Shown here piece after piece: positions 26,334-34,908 of a DNA stretch of 64,000 bases. The DNA is from JANNVK01 sp031430435. GTDB lineage: Bacteria > Acidobacteriota > Blastocatellia > Pyrinomonadales > Pyrinomonadaceae. Location of the stretch: positions 1 through 64,000 of the forward strand of contig JANPBM010000024.1 in the NCBI GenBank assembly GCA_031430435.1. Direction: 5' to 3'. The notes under the pieces are model-generated. The model was not told where the DNA came from and searched no databases. It saw nothing but the letters and a program-made list of their open reading frames with translations. The position numbers were made by a program, and so were the translations under genes. Each line of letters begins with the position of its first letter. Within the stretch, counting starts at the first letter, position 1.

Positions 26334-27425
26334 ATGAAACGAGTGGAAAAAAAACATCTTTTAAATTTATCGAACGCGGAACTCGCGGAATTTGCGGAAG
26401 CACACGGCGAGCCGAAATATCGGGCGAAACAGATTTTTTCGGCGTTGCACAATAAACGTCTGCTTTCTTTTGACGAAATTACAAATTTGCCGAAAACCTT
26501 CCGCCAAAAACTTACGGAAACTTCAACCATTTCAACACTTACGCTTGAACAAAAATATGTTTCATCAGACGGCACTCGACGATTTTTGCTCAAAACACAC
26601 GACAACTTTCCGGTTGAAACCGTCTATATTCCGACCGATAACCGCGACACGATTTGTTTTTCGTCGCAATCGGGTTGCCCGCTCAAATGTGATTTTTGCC
26701 TGACGGCGAAACTCGGTTTGCTCAGAAATTTAACCGCCGGCGAAATTATCGAACAAATTATTATCGTTTTAAATGACGTTTACGGTGTTTCAAACGAAAC
26801 TCCGTTCGGCACAAACTTGGTCGGAATGGGTGCGGGCGAACCTTTTCTGAACTTTGAAAATCTGATGAAAGCATTGGATTTAATGTCGGATAAAGACGGT
26901 TTATTTATTGTGCCGAATAGAGTTACGGTTTCGACCGCAGGAATTGTGCCGCAAATTTACGAACTCGCGGAACGTCAAAACCGTCCGCATTTGGCAATTT
27001 CGCTGACTGCTCCGAACGATGAATTACGCGATAAATTGATGCCGATAAATAAACGCTGGAAAATTGAAGATTTGATGACGGCGTGCAAGGAATTTGAAAA
27101 ATCTTTGCGAAACGGCGAAAAATTTACGTTTGAATACGTTTTGCTCGGCGGCGTAAACGATACCGAAGAACACGCTTTTGAACTGGCTGACCTGTTGCGT
27201 AAATACAATTTACAGCGGGTGAAAATAAACTTGATTCCGCATAATTCGGCGGAACCGTTGGAATATAAACCTCCGACTTGGGAACAAATCACGCACTTTC
27301 AAGACATATTAAAAACGAAAGGTGTTGATGCGTTTGTGCGAAAGGCGCGCGGACGCGATATATACGCGGCGTGCGGGCAACTGGCGGCAAAAACTTCGCC
27401 GAATTCGGTGCAAATCGACGGATAA
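26334..27425 (+). CDS. rlmN: 23S rRNA (adenine2503-C2)-methyltransferase RlmN
   Basis: Radical-SAM enzyme that methylates C2 of A2503 in 23S rRNA (and A37 of some tRNAs). 363 aa. The 4Fe-4S motif CxxxCxxC is C115, C119, C122 in SGCPLKCDFC. The methyl-carrying cysteine near the C-terminus is C347 (YAACGQ). GMGAGEPFLN and STAGIVP segments are diagnostic. It heads a tight plus-strand run with the genes at 27429 and 27866. Confidence 0.97.
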   Translation: MKRVEKKHLLNLSNAELAEFAEAHGEPKYRAKQIFSALHNKRLLSFDEITNLPKTFRQKLTETSTISTLTLEQKYVSSDGTRRFLLKTHDNFPVETVYIPTDNRDTICFSSQSGCPLKCDFCLTAKLGLLRNLTAGEIIEQIIIVLNDVYGVSNETPFGTNLVGMGAGEPFLNFENLMKALDLMSDKDGLFIVPNRVTVSTAGIVPQIYELAERQNRPHLAISLTAPNDELRDKLMPINKRWKIEDLMTACKEFEKSLRNGEKFTFEYVLLGGVNDTEEHAFELADLLRKYNLQRVKINLIPHNSAEPLEYKPPTWEQITHFQDILKTKGVDAFVRKARGRDIYAACGQLAAKTSPNSVQIDG

Positions 27426-27428
27426 TTT

Positions 27429-27860
27429 ATGCTGACATACTTTCTTATAATCGGAATTACGGTAACGATGATGATTTTGGTTCGCTCGCACATCAAGCGT
27501 GTTACAGCCGCCGCTTTTGAGCGTGAAGTAATTGAAAAAGAAGGCTTTAAGTTCATCAAAGCGGAAGGTTTTTTGAATCCGATTAACGATAAATTTGAAG
27601 CATATTCGCGTGAATTCAGCGAAGGCGAAAAATTTCGTAAAGCGTGGTTGGAAATAACCGAAAGCGAAGGTTTACGAAAACCGATGCAGAATTCGAGTAA
27701 ACGGGAAGAAACCGGAATCGAGATTGAATCTTTTTTCAAAACTATTGCGAATAAAAATCTTGGCAAAACGTTCACGCTTGAAATTTCGGTCGTCAAAGAA
27801 CACAAAAACGAGTTTATCGAACGTATCAACCGAATGTTGGAAAATTTTGAAGTGAGATAA
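27429..27860 (+). CDS. Hypothetical protein with one N-terminal membrane helix
   Basis: 143 aa. Residues 1-18 form a hydrophobic helix (LTYFLIIGITVTMMILV), followed by a charged cytoplasmic or periplasmic domain with helices (FEREVIEKEGFKFIKAEGF). Starts 3 bp after rlmN and ends 5 bp before the DsbD-alpha-like gene, so it is in the same operon. Family not recognised. Confidence 0.65.
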   Translation: MLTYFLIIGITVTMMILVRSHIKRVTAAAFEREVIEKEGFKFIKAEGFLNPINDKFEAYSREFSEGEKFRKAWLEITESEGLRKPMQNSSKREETGIEIESFFKTIANKNLGKTFTLEISVVKEHKNEFIERINRMLENFEVR

Positions 27861-27865
27861 TTTAT

Positions 27866-28321
27866 ATGAAAAAAGTAGTCTTAAGTTTGTTTTTTATCGC
27901 CGCAATTTTGTTTGTCGGCGAAGTCCGAGCGCAAAGCGTAAGTGGTTCAGCCGCAACGGTTAAGCGTGGCGGTTCGGCTCGCGGAACAGTCGTTTTCAGC
28001 ATTCCCGGCGGATTGCATACGAACTCGAATCGTCCCGGCAGCGAGTTTGCGATTCCGACGGTGGTGAGCATAACCTCGCCAACCGGCAAAATCAGCGGTA
28101 TTTCGTATCCGCGCGGAAAAAGTAAAAAATTCAGCTTTTCCGATGAAACTTTGAACATTTACGAAGGCACGGTTAAATTTAATTTCAACCTCAGCGTTCC
28201 CGCGACTTTCAAAGGCGATTCGGTTAAAATTCGCGCCGTCGTGCGATTCCAAGCCTGCACGGATTCAGTCTGTTATCCGCCGAAATCGCAAACGGTTACG
28301 TTTACGGCAAGCGTCAAATAA
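27866..28321 (+). CDS. DsbD N-terminal (alpha) domain-like secreted protein
   Basis: 151 aa with a signal peptide ending near VRAQ. The immunoglobulin-like fold of the DsbD alpha domain is suggested by FSIPGGLHTNS, SYPRGKSKKFSF, YEGTVKFNF and the closing VRFQACTDSVCYPPKSQ, with the cysteine pair in the characteristic place. In full DsbD this domain passes electrons to periplasmic thiol proteins. Here it stands alone, without the membrane and thioredoxin parts. Third gene of the rlmN operon, followed by a terminator. Confidence 0.82.
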   Translation: MKKVVLSLFFIAAILFVGEVRAQSVSGSAATVKRGGSARGTVVFSIPGGLHTNSNRPGSEFAIPTVVSITSPTGKISGISYPRGKSKKFSFSDETLNIYEGTVKFNFNLSVPATFKGDSVKIRAVVRFQACTDSVCYPPKSQTVTFTASVK

Positions 28322-28340
28322 GTAAAGATTCAAGAAATTG

Positions 28341-28390
28341 CGACACGAATTTGAGCCGAAAACCACGGTCTTTTCGTGTCGTTTTATTTT
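28341..28390 (+). terminator. Intrinsic terminator of the rlmN operon
   Basis: CGACACGAA (28341-28349) pairs with TTCGTGTCG (28373-28381), followed by TTTTATTTTAATTTT. It sits at the convergent end with the gene ending at 28389. Confidence 0.82.
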
Positions 28391-30806
28391 AATTTTCGAG
28401 CTTAAAACTTTTCGGGACAAATTCGACCGCGACAATTTCGCCGGCTTTGTCTTTCGGGCGATAAGTTACAATCGCGGGAATCGGCGGAAATTTGGTTCCG
28501 CAACCGATTTGCATTCCGCCAATGTCGGGCGTAAACGTATTAAATTTAACGTCTTGCGGAGATTTGGCTTTCAACTTCAAACTCTCGGTTTCAAATTTAA
28601 CCAAGAAAAATACCGCGTTTCCACTGCATTCTATTTTTTCGACAATCCCGATTTCGCGTTTTTCGCCCGCTTCGGGTTTTCGCAGCGCCTCGCGGATTCC
28701 CTGCATCATCGCTTCGTTTCTGCCTTTCTCAAACTCGGCGTTTTCAACCGCAATTACTTCCGGCGACGTTTCAATTTCGTTGACAACTTTGATATTTTGC
28801 ATTTTCGCAAACTCTTCCGGAGTTTTCAGTTTGAAAGTTTTCGGCACAAAATATATTGCCGTGAGCGTTCCGTTTGATTTTATCTTCACGTTTTTATTTT
28901 CCAGATAAGTTAAAACCGTCAGCATATTTTTCAAATCCGTTCCGCAACCAACTTGCGCATTTTCTGTCTCGGTCGCAAAATTTATCATTTTCAATGATGT
29001 AAAGTCTTTGCCTGTTAAGTTTAGCGTTCCGGCTCCGACTTTCACCGTATAATTTATCACGCCTTTGACGCAGGTTATTTTTTCGATAAAACCGACAACT
29101 TGAGCTTCGCCCGCTTTCGGTCGCTCGATTCCGCGATTTACTTCGTTATTCTCGTTTTCCGCGTTAATTTTTGCCCATTCAGCTTCGGTTAAAGGTTTTT
29201 CCAGTTTATTGCGGACAATTATAACCTCTCCGTTTTGCCCGATTTCCTGCATTTTTTTCTCGTAATCTTTTCGGTTGCGCTCATTTGCGGCTTTAATTTC
29301 TTCGTTTTGGGCAATCGCTTTCAACAGATTTTGAGCGTTTGAACGCATATCAGGTTCGGCGGTATTTTTAATCAAACTTTCGGCAAGCTGTTTTGCTTCC
29401 GCAAATTTTTCTTGCCGCATATAGATTCGGGCGATTAAAAATTGATATTGTTCGTTGCCCGATTGATATGTCAAACCTTTTTTGAGCAATGCCAACGATT
29501 CGTCCAAATTTTCGTTATTTACAAAATTGACAAACGCCAACAATCTGTAACTTTCGGTAAAATCAGGCTTTAGCGAAATCGCTTGGTTCAATAGTTCACG
29601 GATTTTAGTCGCAGCTTCGGTCGGATATTTGCGGACATAACCGAATTCATCCATACTTTCACGGCTCAAAATATAGGCGTAATTGTATTGCGTAAAATGA
29701 TTTTTCGGGTCTTTGGCGATTGCCGTTTCCAAGTATTTTTTCGCTTCGGTAAACTTTCGCTGCTTGTTTTTCACCAATCCGAGCGAAGTATTGGCGACAA
29801 CCGAATTCGCGTCCAACGCCAACGCTTTAGTGAGGTAAACTTCCGCATCTTCTTGTTCGCCCGTGTGATAAAGCAAATCGCCGAGATACGCATTCGCTTC
29901 GGATTCCGACATCAGAACGGTCGTCATTTCAGCGTCGAACAAAAGTTTTTTTGTAAAAGTTATGATAGAAATTTGATATTTGCTCTGTGAAACGTAATTT
30001 TTCAAGGCTTTTTCCATCGTTGCGTAATCGTATTGAAACGCTTGTTGAAAGGCTTTCTCCGGCTCGACTTTGTTTATAATCAAAGCAAGAAATTTGTTCA
30101 TTCCTTCGTTATTCGCGCCTTTATTTCCTTGAATTAAATAATGAATTAACGCCCAAGCCTGCGCGTAAAAAATCGACCGTGAATGATTTCCGTTTTGATG
30201 AAGCGAGTAATTATCAATTTCAAAAAATGTTTTGAGCGGAATCAGTTGGTTTTGTTGCAACAGATTAAGATGGTTCGATTGAATGTCGCCGAGGATGATT
30301 TTTTGATTGTCTTCGATGCTGAAGGTCGAATAATACTCGGCTAAACCTTCGTTAAACCACGGCGGAATTTCCGAACGCCCGAAATTTGTATTGACCATAA
30401 AATGAACATATTCGTGAAAAATAGTCTCGTACGTGTCTTTTTTCTCGCCGTCCATTGAAATTGTGATGTAATTTACGTCTTCGCCCGACTGAAAATATCC
30501 GACAATTCCGTCGTCGGGTTTGCCGTCCGCGCGTTTTGGTTTGAAAGGTTTATACGACGATGAATTTTTGAAAACGACGACGTTTGTTTGAATCGATTGT
30601 GAAAAATTCACCTTCGGAAACAATAAACGAAAAGTTTCCCGAAACTGTTCGAGCTTGGTTGCCACGCCGCGAATATCTTTTTCGCTTGCGTTGCCGATCA
30701 GGAAAAAATTCTTTGAACGAACATTTACCCAAGTATCTTTGGCGACAATTTGAACGGTAAAAAGAAGCGTGAAAAGTAGAACGGCGAAGAAAAATCGTGA
30801 TTTCAT
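28389..30806 (-). CDS. Secreted gluzincin-type metalloprotease with TPRs and a duplicated C-terminal domain
   Basis: 805 aa with a signal peptide (FFFAVLLFTLLFTVQIVAK). An intact zinc site HEYVH is at 131-135 and the third ligand is in WFNEGLAEYY (E153). TPR-like repeats span ~310-520 (AEVYLTKALALDANS, AKKYLETAIAKDPKN), then a charged coiled segment. The end holds two related ~95-residue domains. Each begins (G-x-(I/V)-E-K-I-x-C), contains (Q-(V/I)-GCGT), and finishes FVPK(T/S)FKL. ATG 30806 is preferred over a TTG one codon upstream; GGAGG lies upstream. No known name for the repeated domain. Confidence 0.82.
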   Translation of the reverse strand: MKSRFFFAVLLFTLLFTVQIVAKDTWVNVRSKNFFLIGNASEKDIRGVATKLEQFRETFRLLFPKVNFSQSIQTNVVVFKNSSSYKPFKPKRADGKPDDGIVGYFQSGEDVNYITISMDGEKKDTYETIFHEYVHFMVNTNFGRSEIPPWFNEGLAEYYSTFSIEDNQKIILGDIQSNHLNLLQQNQLIPLKTFFEIDNYSLHQNGNHSRSIFYAQAWALIHYLIQGNKGANNEGMNKFLALIINKVEPEKAFQQAFQYDYATMEKALKNYVSQSKYQISIITFTKKLLFDAEMTTVLMSESEANAYLGDLLYHTGEQEDAEVYLTKALALDANSVVANTSLGLVKNKQRKFTEAKKYLETAIAKDPKNHFTQYNYAYILSRESMDEFGYVRKYPTEAATKIRELLNQAISLKPDFTESYRLLAFVNFVNNENLDESLALLKKGLTYQSGNEQYQFLIARIYMRQEKFAEAKQLAESLIKNTAEPDMRSNAQNLLKAIAQNEEIKAANERNRKDYEKKMQEIGQNGEVIIVRNKLEKPLTEAEWAKINAENENNEVNRGIERPKAGEAQVVGFIEKITCVKGVINYTVKVGAGTLNLTGKDFTSLKMINFATETENAQVGCGTDLKNMLTVLTYLENKNVKIKSNGTLTAIYFVPKTFKLKTPEEFAKMQNIKVVNEIETSPEVIAVENAEFEKGRNEAMMQGIREALRKPEAGEKREIGIVEKIECSGNAVFFLVKFETESLKLKAKSPQDVKFNTFTPDIGGMQIGCGTKFPPIPAIVTYRPKDKAGEIVAVEFVPKSFKLEN

Positions 30807-30890
30807 CAAACAAAAACCTCCAAGTTAATAGACACGAATTGTAAGAAATAAAAAGGTTTAAGTCAATAAAGTTGCGGATAAAAGAAAAAA

Positions 30891-31295
30891 CTATACGCCT
30901 GTGCTTTGTGCCAACAAAGCTCTGACTACTTTCTCTGTTCTTGGTGATTGTAAAATACCTTTCAATTCATTTAAAAATCTCTCTTCATCTTTAATATCGG
31001 GTATAGATGAAATATAGCTTTCAGAATCGTCAAACTTACTAATATTAGCAGGAAATAGAGCGAACAAATGATCTACAGCAAAAAGCAAATAACTATAACT
31101 CAGACTCGGTGCCTTTACATAAAAATAATGTGTAAAACTGCCCCCTTTAATGTCTGATCTGATTTCACCGGTTAAAATGCCATTTGTCTTCTTTTCCAAA
31201 AAAGTAGCTTGCTCTTTTAAGATAGTTAGTGGCGTTCTGATTGGTTCAGTAATAATTTCGCTCCATAAATCAACTGTTTCGTTTGTTTCTGTCAT
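30891..31295 (-). CDS. Hypothetical protein
   Basis: 134 aa, soluble, no signal peptide. The opening contains IRTPLTILKEQATFLEKKT, followed by a beta segment (GEIRSDIKGGSFTHYFYVKAP) and a helical end (EERFLNELKGILQSPRTEKVVRALLA). Not recognised. An AGGAG-like RBS (TTTAGGAG) precedes the ATG. It lies 14 bp after the EEP-family gene on the same strand. Confidence 0.6.
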   Translation of the reverse strand: MTETNETVDLWSEIITEPIRTPLTILKEQATFLEKKTNGILTGEIRSDIKGGSFTHYFYVKAPSLSYSYLLFAVDHLFALFPANISKFDDSESYISSIPDIKDEERFLNELKGILQSPRTEKVVRALLAQSTGV

Positions 31296-31309
31296 AAAAA
31301 CTCCTAAAT

Positions 31310-32119
31310 TTATAAATTCAAGCCAAAGAAAATCGGTAAATGGTCTGATGCAAAATTTGCATTCGGCAAACCGTTTTCGTTCAAAAGCGATTTTCCGCCG
31401 ACCGAATCTATGATTTTCAAATTTTCCATCGAAAATATGTTCAAAAGTTCAGGTCTAACCAAAACTTGATCATACATATTCCAAAAATGTGCAACGTGTT
31501 CCGATGAGCGATAATAATGCGTTCCAGCAGAAAACGCCGAAAAGTCTCCGAAAAAATTCCACATCGGATTGTAAAAGAACGGATAATCTCTGCCTTGCAC
31601 GGTTCGGCTTCCTTTTTGGGCAATTTGCCGGCTCATTACCGCATGTAAACCTGTCGTTTTGACCATTCCAGCTTCAAACGGATTCATATTCAAATCGCCG
31701 ACCAAAACTGTTCGTGAATGTCCGACTTCGTTTTCTGCGTTTCTGACAAATTTCGCTAACTCTTCTCCCTCAACTTCTTGACTTCCATCCCTCCAGTTTG
31801 TTTTAGTAGGAAAATGAGCAACTGCCAACAAAATGTCGTCTAAACCGGGTAATTTCAGATGACGAATTGTGTAACGCGATGATTCGCTGAACTTCGGAAA
31901 AATGTCATCTCGGTATTTTGAATATACGCGAATTTTGTCGCAGAAACTTTCGTTCAGAAAATAAAGAAACTCATTTTCATTGATTACTTGTAAAAGTCTT
32001 GTCGGATTCTCAACGTATTCAGCCAACATTATTACATCTGCGTTGTGTTCTAATGCTAATTCTGTGATGAGCGATTCAATCGGCTTTTTGTACACATTCC
32101 AAAACAGGAAATTTATCAT
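31310..32119 (-). CDS. Endonuclease/exonuclease/phosphatase (EEP) family protein
   Basis: 269 aa without a signal peptide. EEP fold hallmarks: NVYKK opening strand, IMLAEY (catalytic Glu), GDLNMNPFE (Asp/Asn pair), and the terminal SDHLPI with the catalytic Asp-His. The family includes nucleases and phosphodiesterases; the exact substrate cannot be told. It follows yebC by 20 bp. Confidence 0.85.
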   Translation of the reverse strand: MINFLFWNVYKKPIESLITELALEHNADVIMLAEYVENPTRLLQVINENEFLYFLNESFCDKIRVYSKYRDDIFPKFSESSRYTIRHLKLPGLDDILLAVAHFPTKTNWRDGSQEVEGEELAKFVRNAENEVGHSRTVLVGDLNMNPFEAGMVKTTGLHAVMSRQIAQKGSRTVQGRDYPFFYNPMWNFFGDFSAFSAGTHYYRSSEHVAHFWNMYDQVLVRPELLNIFSMENLKIIDSVGGKSLLNENGLPNANFASDHLPIFFGLNL

Positions 32120-32139
32120 TGAGGTTTCCCTTTCACCTG

Positions 32140-32880
32140 CTATTCGTAATCTTTATCGTCTATATCAAAGTTTGCGAAAACTTTCTGCACGTCGTCGTTA
32201 TCTTCCAACGCATCGTAAAGTTTGAGCATTTTCTTCGCATCGTCGCCTTCAAGGTGCGTAAAGGTTTGCGGAATCATCGTAATTTCAGCATTTTCGGTTT
32301 CAACTTTCGCGGCTTTTAAGGCTTCGACAACCGCCTCGAAATTTTCTTGCGAAGTGTAAATCTCAAAAACTTCGCCGCCGTCTTGCATATCGTCCGCACC
32401 TGCTTCCAACACGAGTTCAAACAATTCGTCTTCGGGTTTCGCATCTTTGCTGACGAAAATCTGTCCTTTGCGGTCAAACATCCACGCGACCGAACCTGTT
32501 TCGCCCAAGTTTCCGCCGTTTTTTGAAAACAGATGGCGAATTTCGGCAACGGAACGATTGCGATTATCGGTCATTACTTCGATTAAAACCGCGACACCGC
32601 CGATTCCGTAACCTTCGTAAACCAATTCTTCGTAATTCACGCCTTCAAGCTCGCCCGTGCCGCGTTTTATCGCCCGATCAATCGTATCGTTCGGCATATT
32701 TTGGGCTTTTGCGTCCGTAACCGCTTTCCGCAGACGTGCGTTGGAATCAAGATCGCCCGTTCCGCCCGTGCGAGCCGCAACCGTGATTTCTTTGATAAGT
32801 TTGGTAAAAACTTTCCCGCGTTTTGCGTCCAAAGCACCTTTTTTGTGCTTGATTGTGTGCCATTTACTGTGTCCTGACAT
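32140..32880 (-). CDS. YebC/PmpR family protein
   Basis: 246 aa, standard length. The diagnostic opening is MSGHSKWHTIKHKKGALDAK-RGK, with GGTGDLDSNARLR, ARLRKAV and NGGNLGETGSVAWMF further on. The family has been annotated as a transcriptional regulator and, for some members, as a translation factor. Which one applies cannot be read from the sequence. First of a leftward run with the EEP gene. Confidence 0.95.
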   Translation of the reverse strand: MSGHSKWHTIKHKKGALDAKRGKVFTKLIKEITVAARTGGTGDLDSNARLRKAVTDAKAQNMPNDTIDRAIKRGTGELEGVNYEELVYEGYGIGGVAVLIEVMTDNRNRSVAEIRHLFSKNGGNLGETGSVAWMFDRKGQIFVSKDAKPEDELFELVLEAGADDMQDGGEVFEIYTSQENFEAVVEALKAAKVETENAEITMIPQTFTHLEGDDAKKMLKLYDALEDNDDVQKVFANFDIDDKDYE

Positions 32881-32920
32881 ATTATTTCCTTGTGATTATA
32901 GATTCAAAAGTAAGAGTTTA

Positions 32921-33448
32921 TCACGCCATTTTTTCGATAGGCAACCTTGTAAGATAATCTGTTCTAATAACAACTGTTCCGGCGATAAGATCATGCAATG
33001 CTCGGCGTTTTTGATTGAATAAACAAGTTACAATTTCGATGATAAACCAAATCAAACTTACATAGCCAAACCAATCAAACACCATTGAAACGTTTGGACT
33101 TACTTCGCCAATAATGATTACATAAACTGATAAAACTACAAAAACACAAAAACTCGATATGTAAAAGAAATCACGAAAAACAGATTGTGTAAGTGTTATA
33201 TTTTTAGTTTCCGAAACGTCAATGACTTTTATTTTCATCAACATTTTTCCAACTGTTTGACCGTAAAGGAAATGAAGCAAAACTCCGTAAGATATTTCGA
33301 GTAAACTGAAAACAATAATTATTGTTTCGTTGTAAACGAATGCTCCGTCATTAAGTAAATAATTTCTGAGGTTAGCCAAAACCGTTAAAATAAGTCCGTC
33401 AATAACGCCAGCCCAAAACCGTTTCCGAGTAGTTTCATATTGCTTCAT
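32921..33448 (-). CDS. RDD family membrane protein
   Basis: 175 aa with four hydrophobic segments. RDD-type features: RFWAGVIDGLIL at the start (Arg then Asp in the first helix), the YGQTVGKMLMKIKV segment, and RRALHDLIAGTVVI near the end. The RDD family is of poorly known transport function. It starts 3 bp after the DUF167 gene stop and is part of a yggT-DUF167-RDD run. Confidence 0.85.
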   Translation of the reverse strand: MKQYETTRKRFWAGVIDGLILTVLANLRNYLLNDGAFVYNETIIIVFSLLEISYGVLLHFLYGQTVGKMLMKIKVIDVSETKNITLTQSVFRDFFYISSFCVFVVLSVYVIIIGEVSPNVSMVFDWFGYVSLIWFIIEIVTCLFNQKRRALHDLIAGTVVIRTDYLTRLPIEKMA

Positions 33449-33451
33449 AAT

Positions 33452-33733
33452 TTATGCAATGTGCGACAAATCATTTTGACTCACTCCTACAATCTTAACT
33501 TGTTTTAACTTAGAAGTTTGTCCGCCGATAATTTCAACATCGCTTTTTGAAACGTGAAAAAAATTTGCCAAAAGTGCGATAAGCTCTTTGTTCGCTTCGC
33601 CGTCAACGGGCGGAGAGTTTAGTTTAACCTTCAATGCTCCGTCATATTCGCCGATAATTTCGCTGCGTGAACTGCGTGGAATTACACGAACCGCGAAAAT
33701 AATCGCACTGTCCTTTTCCGTAAAATTTATCAA
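33452..33733 (-). CDS. DUF167/YggU family protein
   Basis: 93 aa. Characteristic segments: VIPRSSRSE, GALKVKLNSPPVDGEANKEL and the end SDVEIIGGQTSKLKQVKIVG. Function unknown in the literature. The only in-frame start is TTG, overlapping the YggT stop as TTGA. In many bacteria yggT and yggU are neighbours, as here. Confidence 0.92.
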   Translation of the reverse strand: MINFTEKDSAIIFAVRVIPRSSRSEIIGEYDGALKVKLNSPPVDGEANKELIALLANFFHVSKSDVEIIGGQTSKLKQVKIVGVSQNDLSHIA

Positions 33734-34317
33734 AGTACAAACGACCGCAAAATAAAACTCTGAACAATCTGTAACACAATCAGCACTACCATCGCCGAAA
33801 TATCAAACATTCCGATTGGTGGAATCAAACGTTGAACCGGCAACATGACAGGATCGGTTACTCGTCGAATAAACCCGAAAAATGTTTTGCGACCAAATAC
33901 GAACCACGACGATAAAATGCGTAGAAAAATAAACAGAATATAAATACTCAGCAACGCATACAAAACAATTCCGACAATGGCTTTAATGCTTCCCTTTACG
34001 ATGCCGAGAGTTAAACCGTCAATTATAAGGAAGGTGTTCCCGATAATTTGCAAGGCAAAGTAAGCCAAGACGCACATCACTAAAGCGGTCAAAATCGGCG
34101 CGTATTTTTTGTCGATTCGATACCGAAACAGAAAATCTGCCGCAGGTTGAACAAAGCGGTTTGTGTGTTTTCGGAGTTGATAACCGAATCTGCCGACAGT
34201 CCCGAACGGATTCGGATCGGCGAAAGTGATTATAATTCTAATCGCCAAAAGACCGACAAAAACCGACATCGCCCAAAACACAATCGCACTAATTATCGGA
34301 TATATTGAAGTTAGCAT
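33730..34317 (-). CDS. YggT family membrane protein (two YggT repeats)
   Basis: 195 aa with two YggT units, each with a pair of helices and a conserved basic/proline segment: RKHTNRFVQPAADFLFRYR (~47-65) and RRVTDPVMLPVQRLIPPIG (~145-163). Some members are linked to osmotic or cell-shape functions. Its stop overlaps the start of the DUF167 gene. Confidence 0.9.
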   Translation of the reverse strand: MLTSIYPIISAIVFWAMSVFVGLLAIRIIITFADPNPFGTVGRFGYQLRKHTNRFVQPAADFLFRYRIDKKYAPILTALVMCVLAYFALQIIGNTFLIIDGLTLGIVKGSIKAIVGIVLYALLSIYILFIFLRILSSWFVFGRKTFFGFIRRVTDPVMLPVQRLIPPIGMFDISAMVVLIVLQIVQSFILRSFVL

Positions 34318-34347
34318 AAAACTTTTCTTAACCTTTTACTTTTTTAA

Positions 34348-34806
34348 CTATTTGCTCCAAAAGGCTTTTCCGGTCGAAATTTCTTCCAAAGTTTCGGCAA
34401 TTTCGCGGTCGTCTTCCATCTCAAGAGCAATGTCTGCCATTGAAACAATTCCTTGTAAAATACCGTCTTCGTTGACAATCGGCACACGGCGAACTTGTTT
34501 TTCGCCCATTGTGCGGATTGCGTTGAAGGCAAAATCATCGGGTTTCGCAGTAAAAAGTTCGGTCGTCATTACGTCCGAAACTTTGGTCGCGGAATCTTTG
34601 GCATCGGCGATTGCCCGCACGACAATATCACGGTCGGTAACGATTCCGAGCAGTTTATTTGTTCCTGTTTCGACAATCGGTAGAACGCCGATGTCTTTAT
34701 CTTTCATCAGTTTAGCAACATCTTGAAGCGACATTTCCACCGTTCCGACCGAAACATTGCTCGTCATAATTTCTCGGCATTTGATGCGTGATTTTGTTGG
34801 TTCCAT
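34348..34806 (-). CDS. CBS-domain pair protein
   Basis: 152 aa with two CBS motifs: MTSNVSVGTVEMSLQDVAKL...GIVTDRDIVVRA and MTTELFTAKPDDFAFNAI...GIVSMADIALEM. Such stand-alone pairs bind adenine nucleotides and regulate other proteins; no partner is evident. The upstream region holds a CGCAAAG-type repeat (34847-34886). Confidence 0.93.
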   Translation of the reverse strand: MEPTKSRIKCREIMTSNVSVGTVEMSLQDVAKLMKDKDIGVLPIVETGTNKLLGIVTDRDIVVRAIADAKDSATKVSDVMTTELFTAKPDDFAFNAIRTMGEKQVRRVPIVNEDGILQGIVSMADIALEMEDDREIAETLEEISTGKAFWSK

Positions 34807-34846
34807 ATTTTTATCTTAAACTAATTCCGGATTAACGTAAAATTTT

Positions 34847-34886
34847 AACGCAAAGAACGCGAAGGAAAGACGCAAAGGTACGCAAA
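34847..34886. repeat. CGCAAAG-type intergenic repeat
   Basis: AACGCAAAG, AACGCGAAG, GAAAGACGCAAAG and GTACGCAAA follow one another. Short arrays of this sort recur between genes in many environmental bacteria. Function unknown. Confidence 0.55.
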
Positions 34887-34908
34887 CATTTTTCCCGCCG
34901 TCTCTCCA

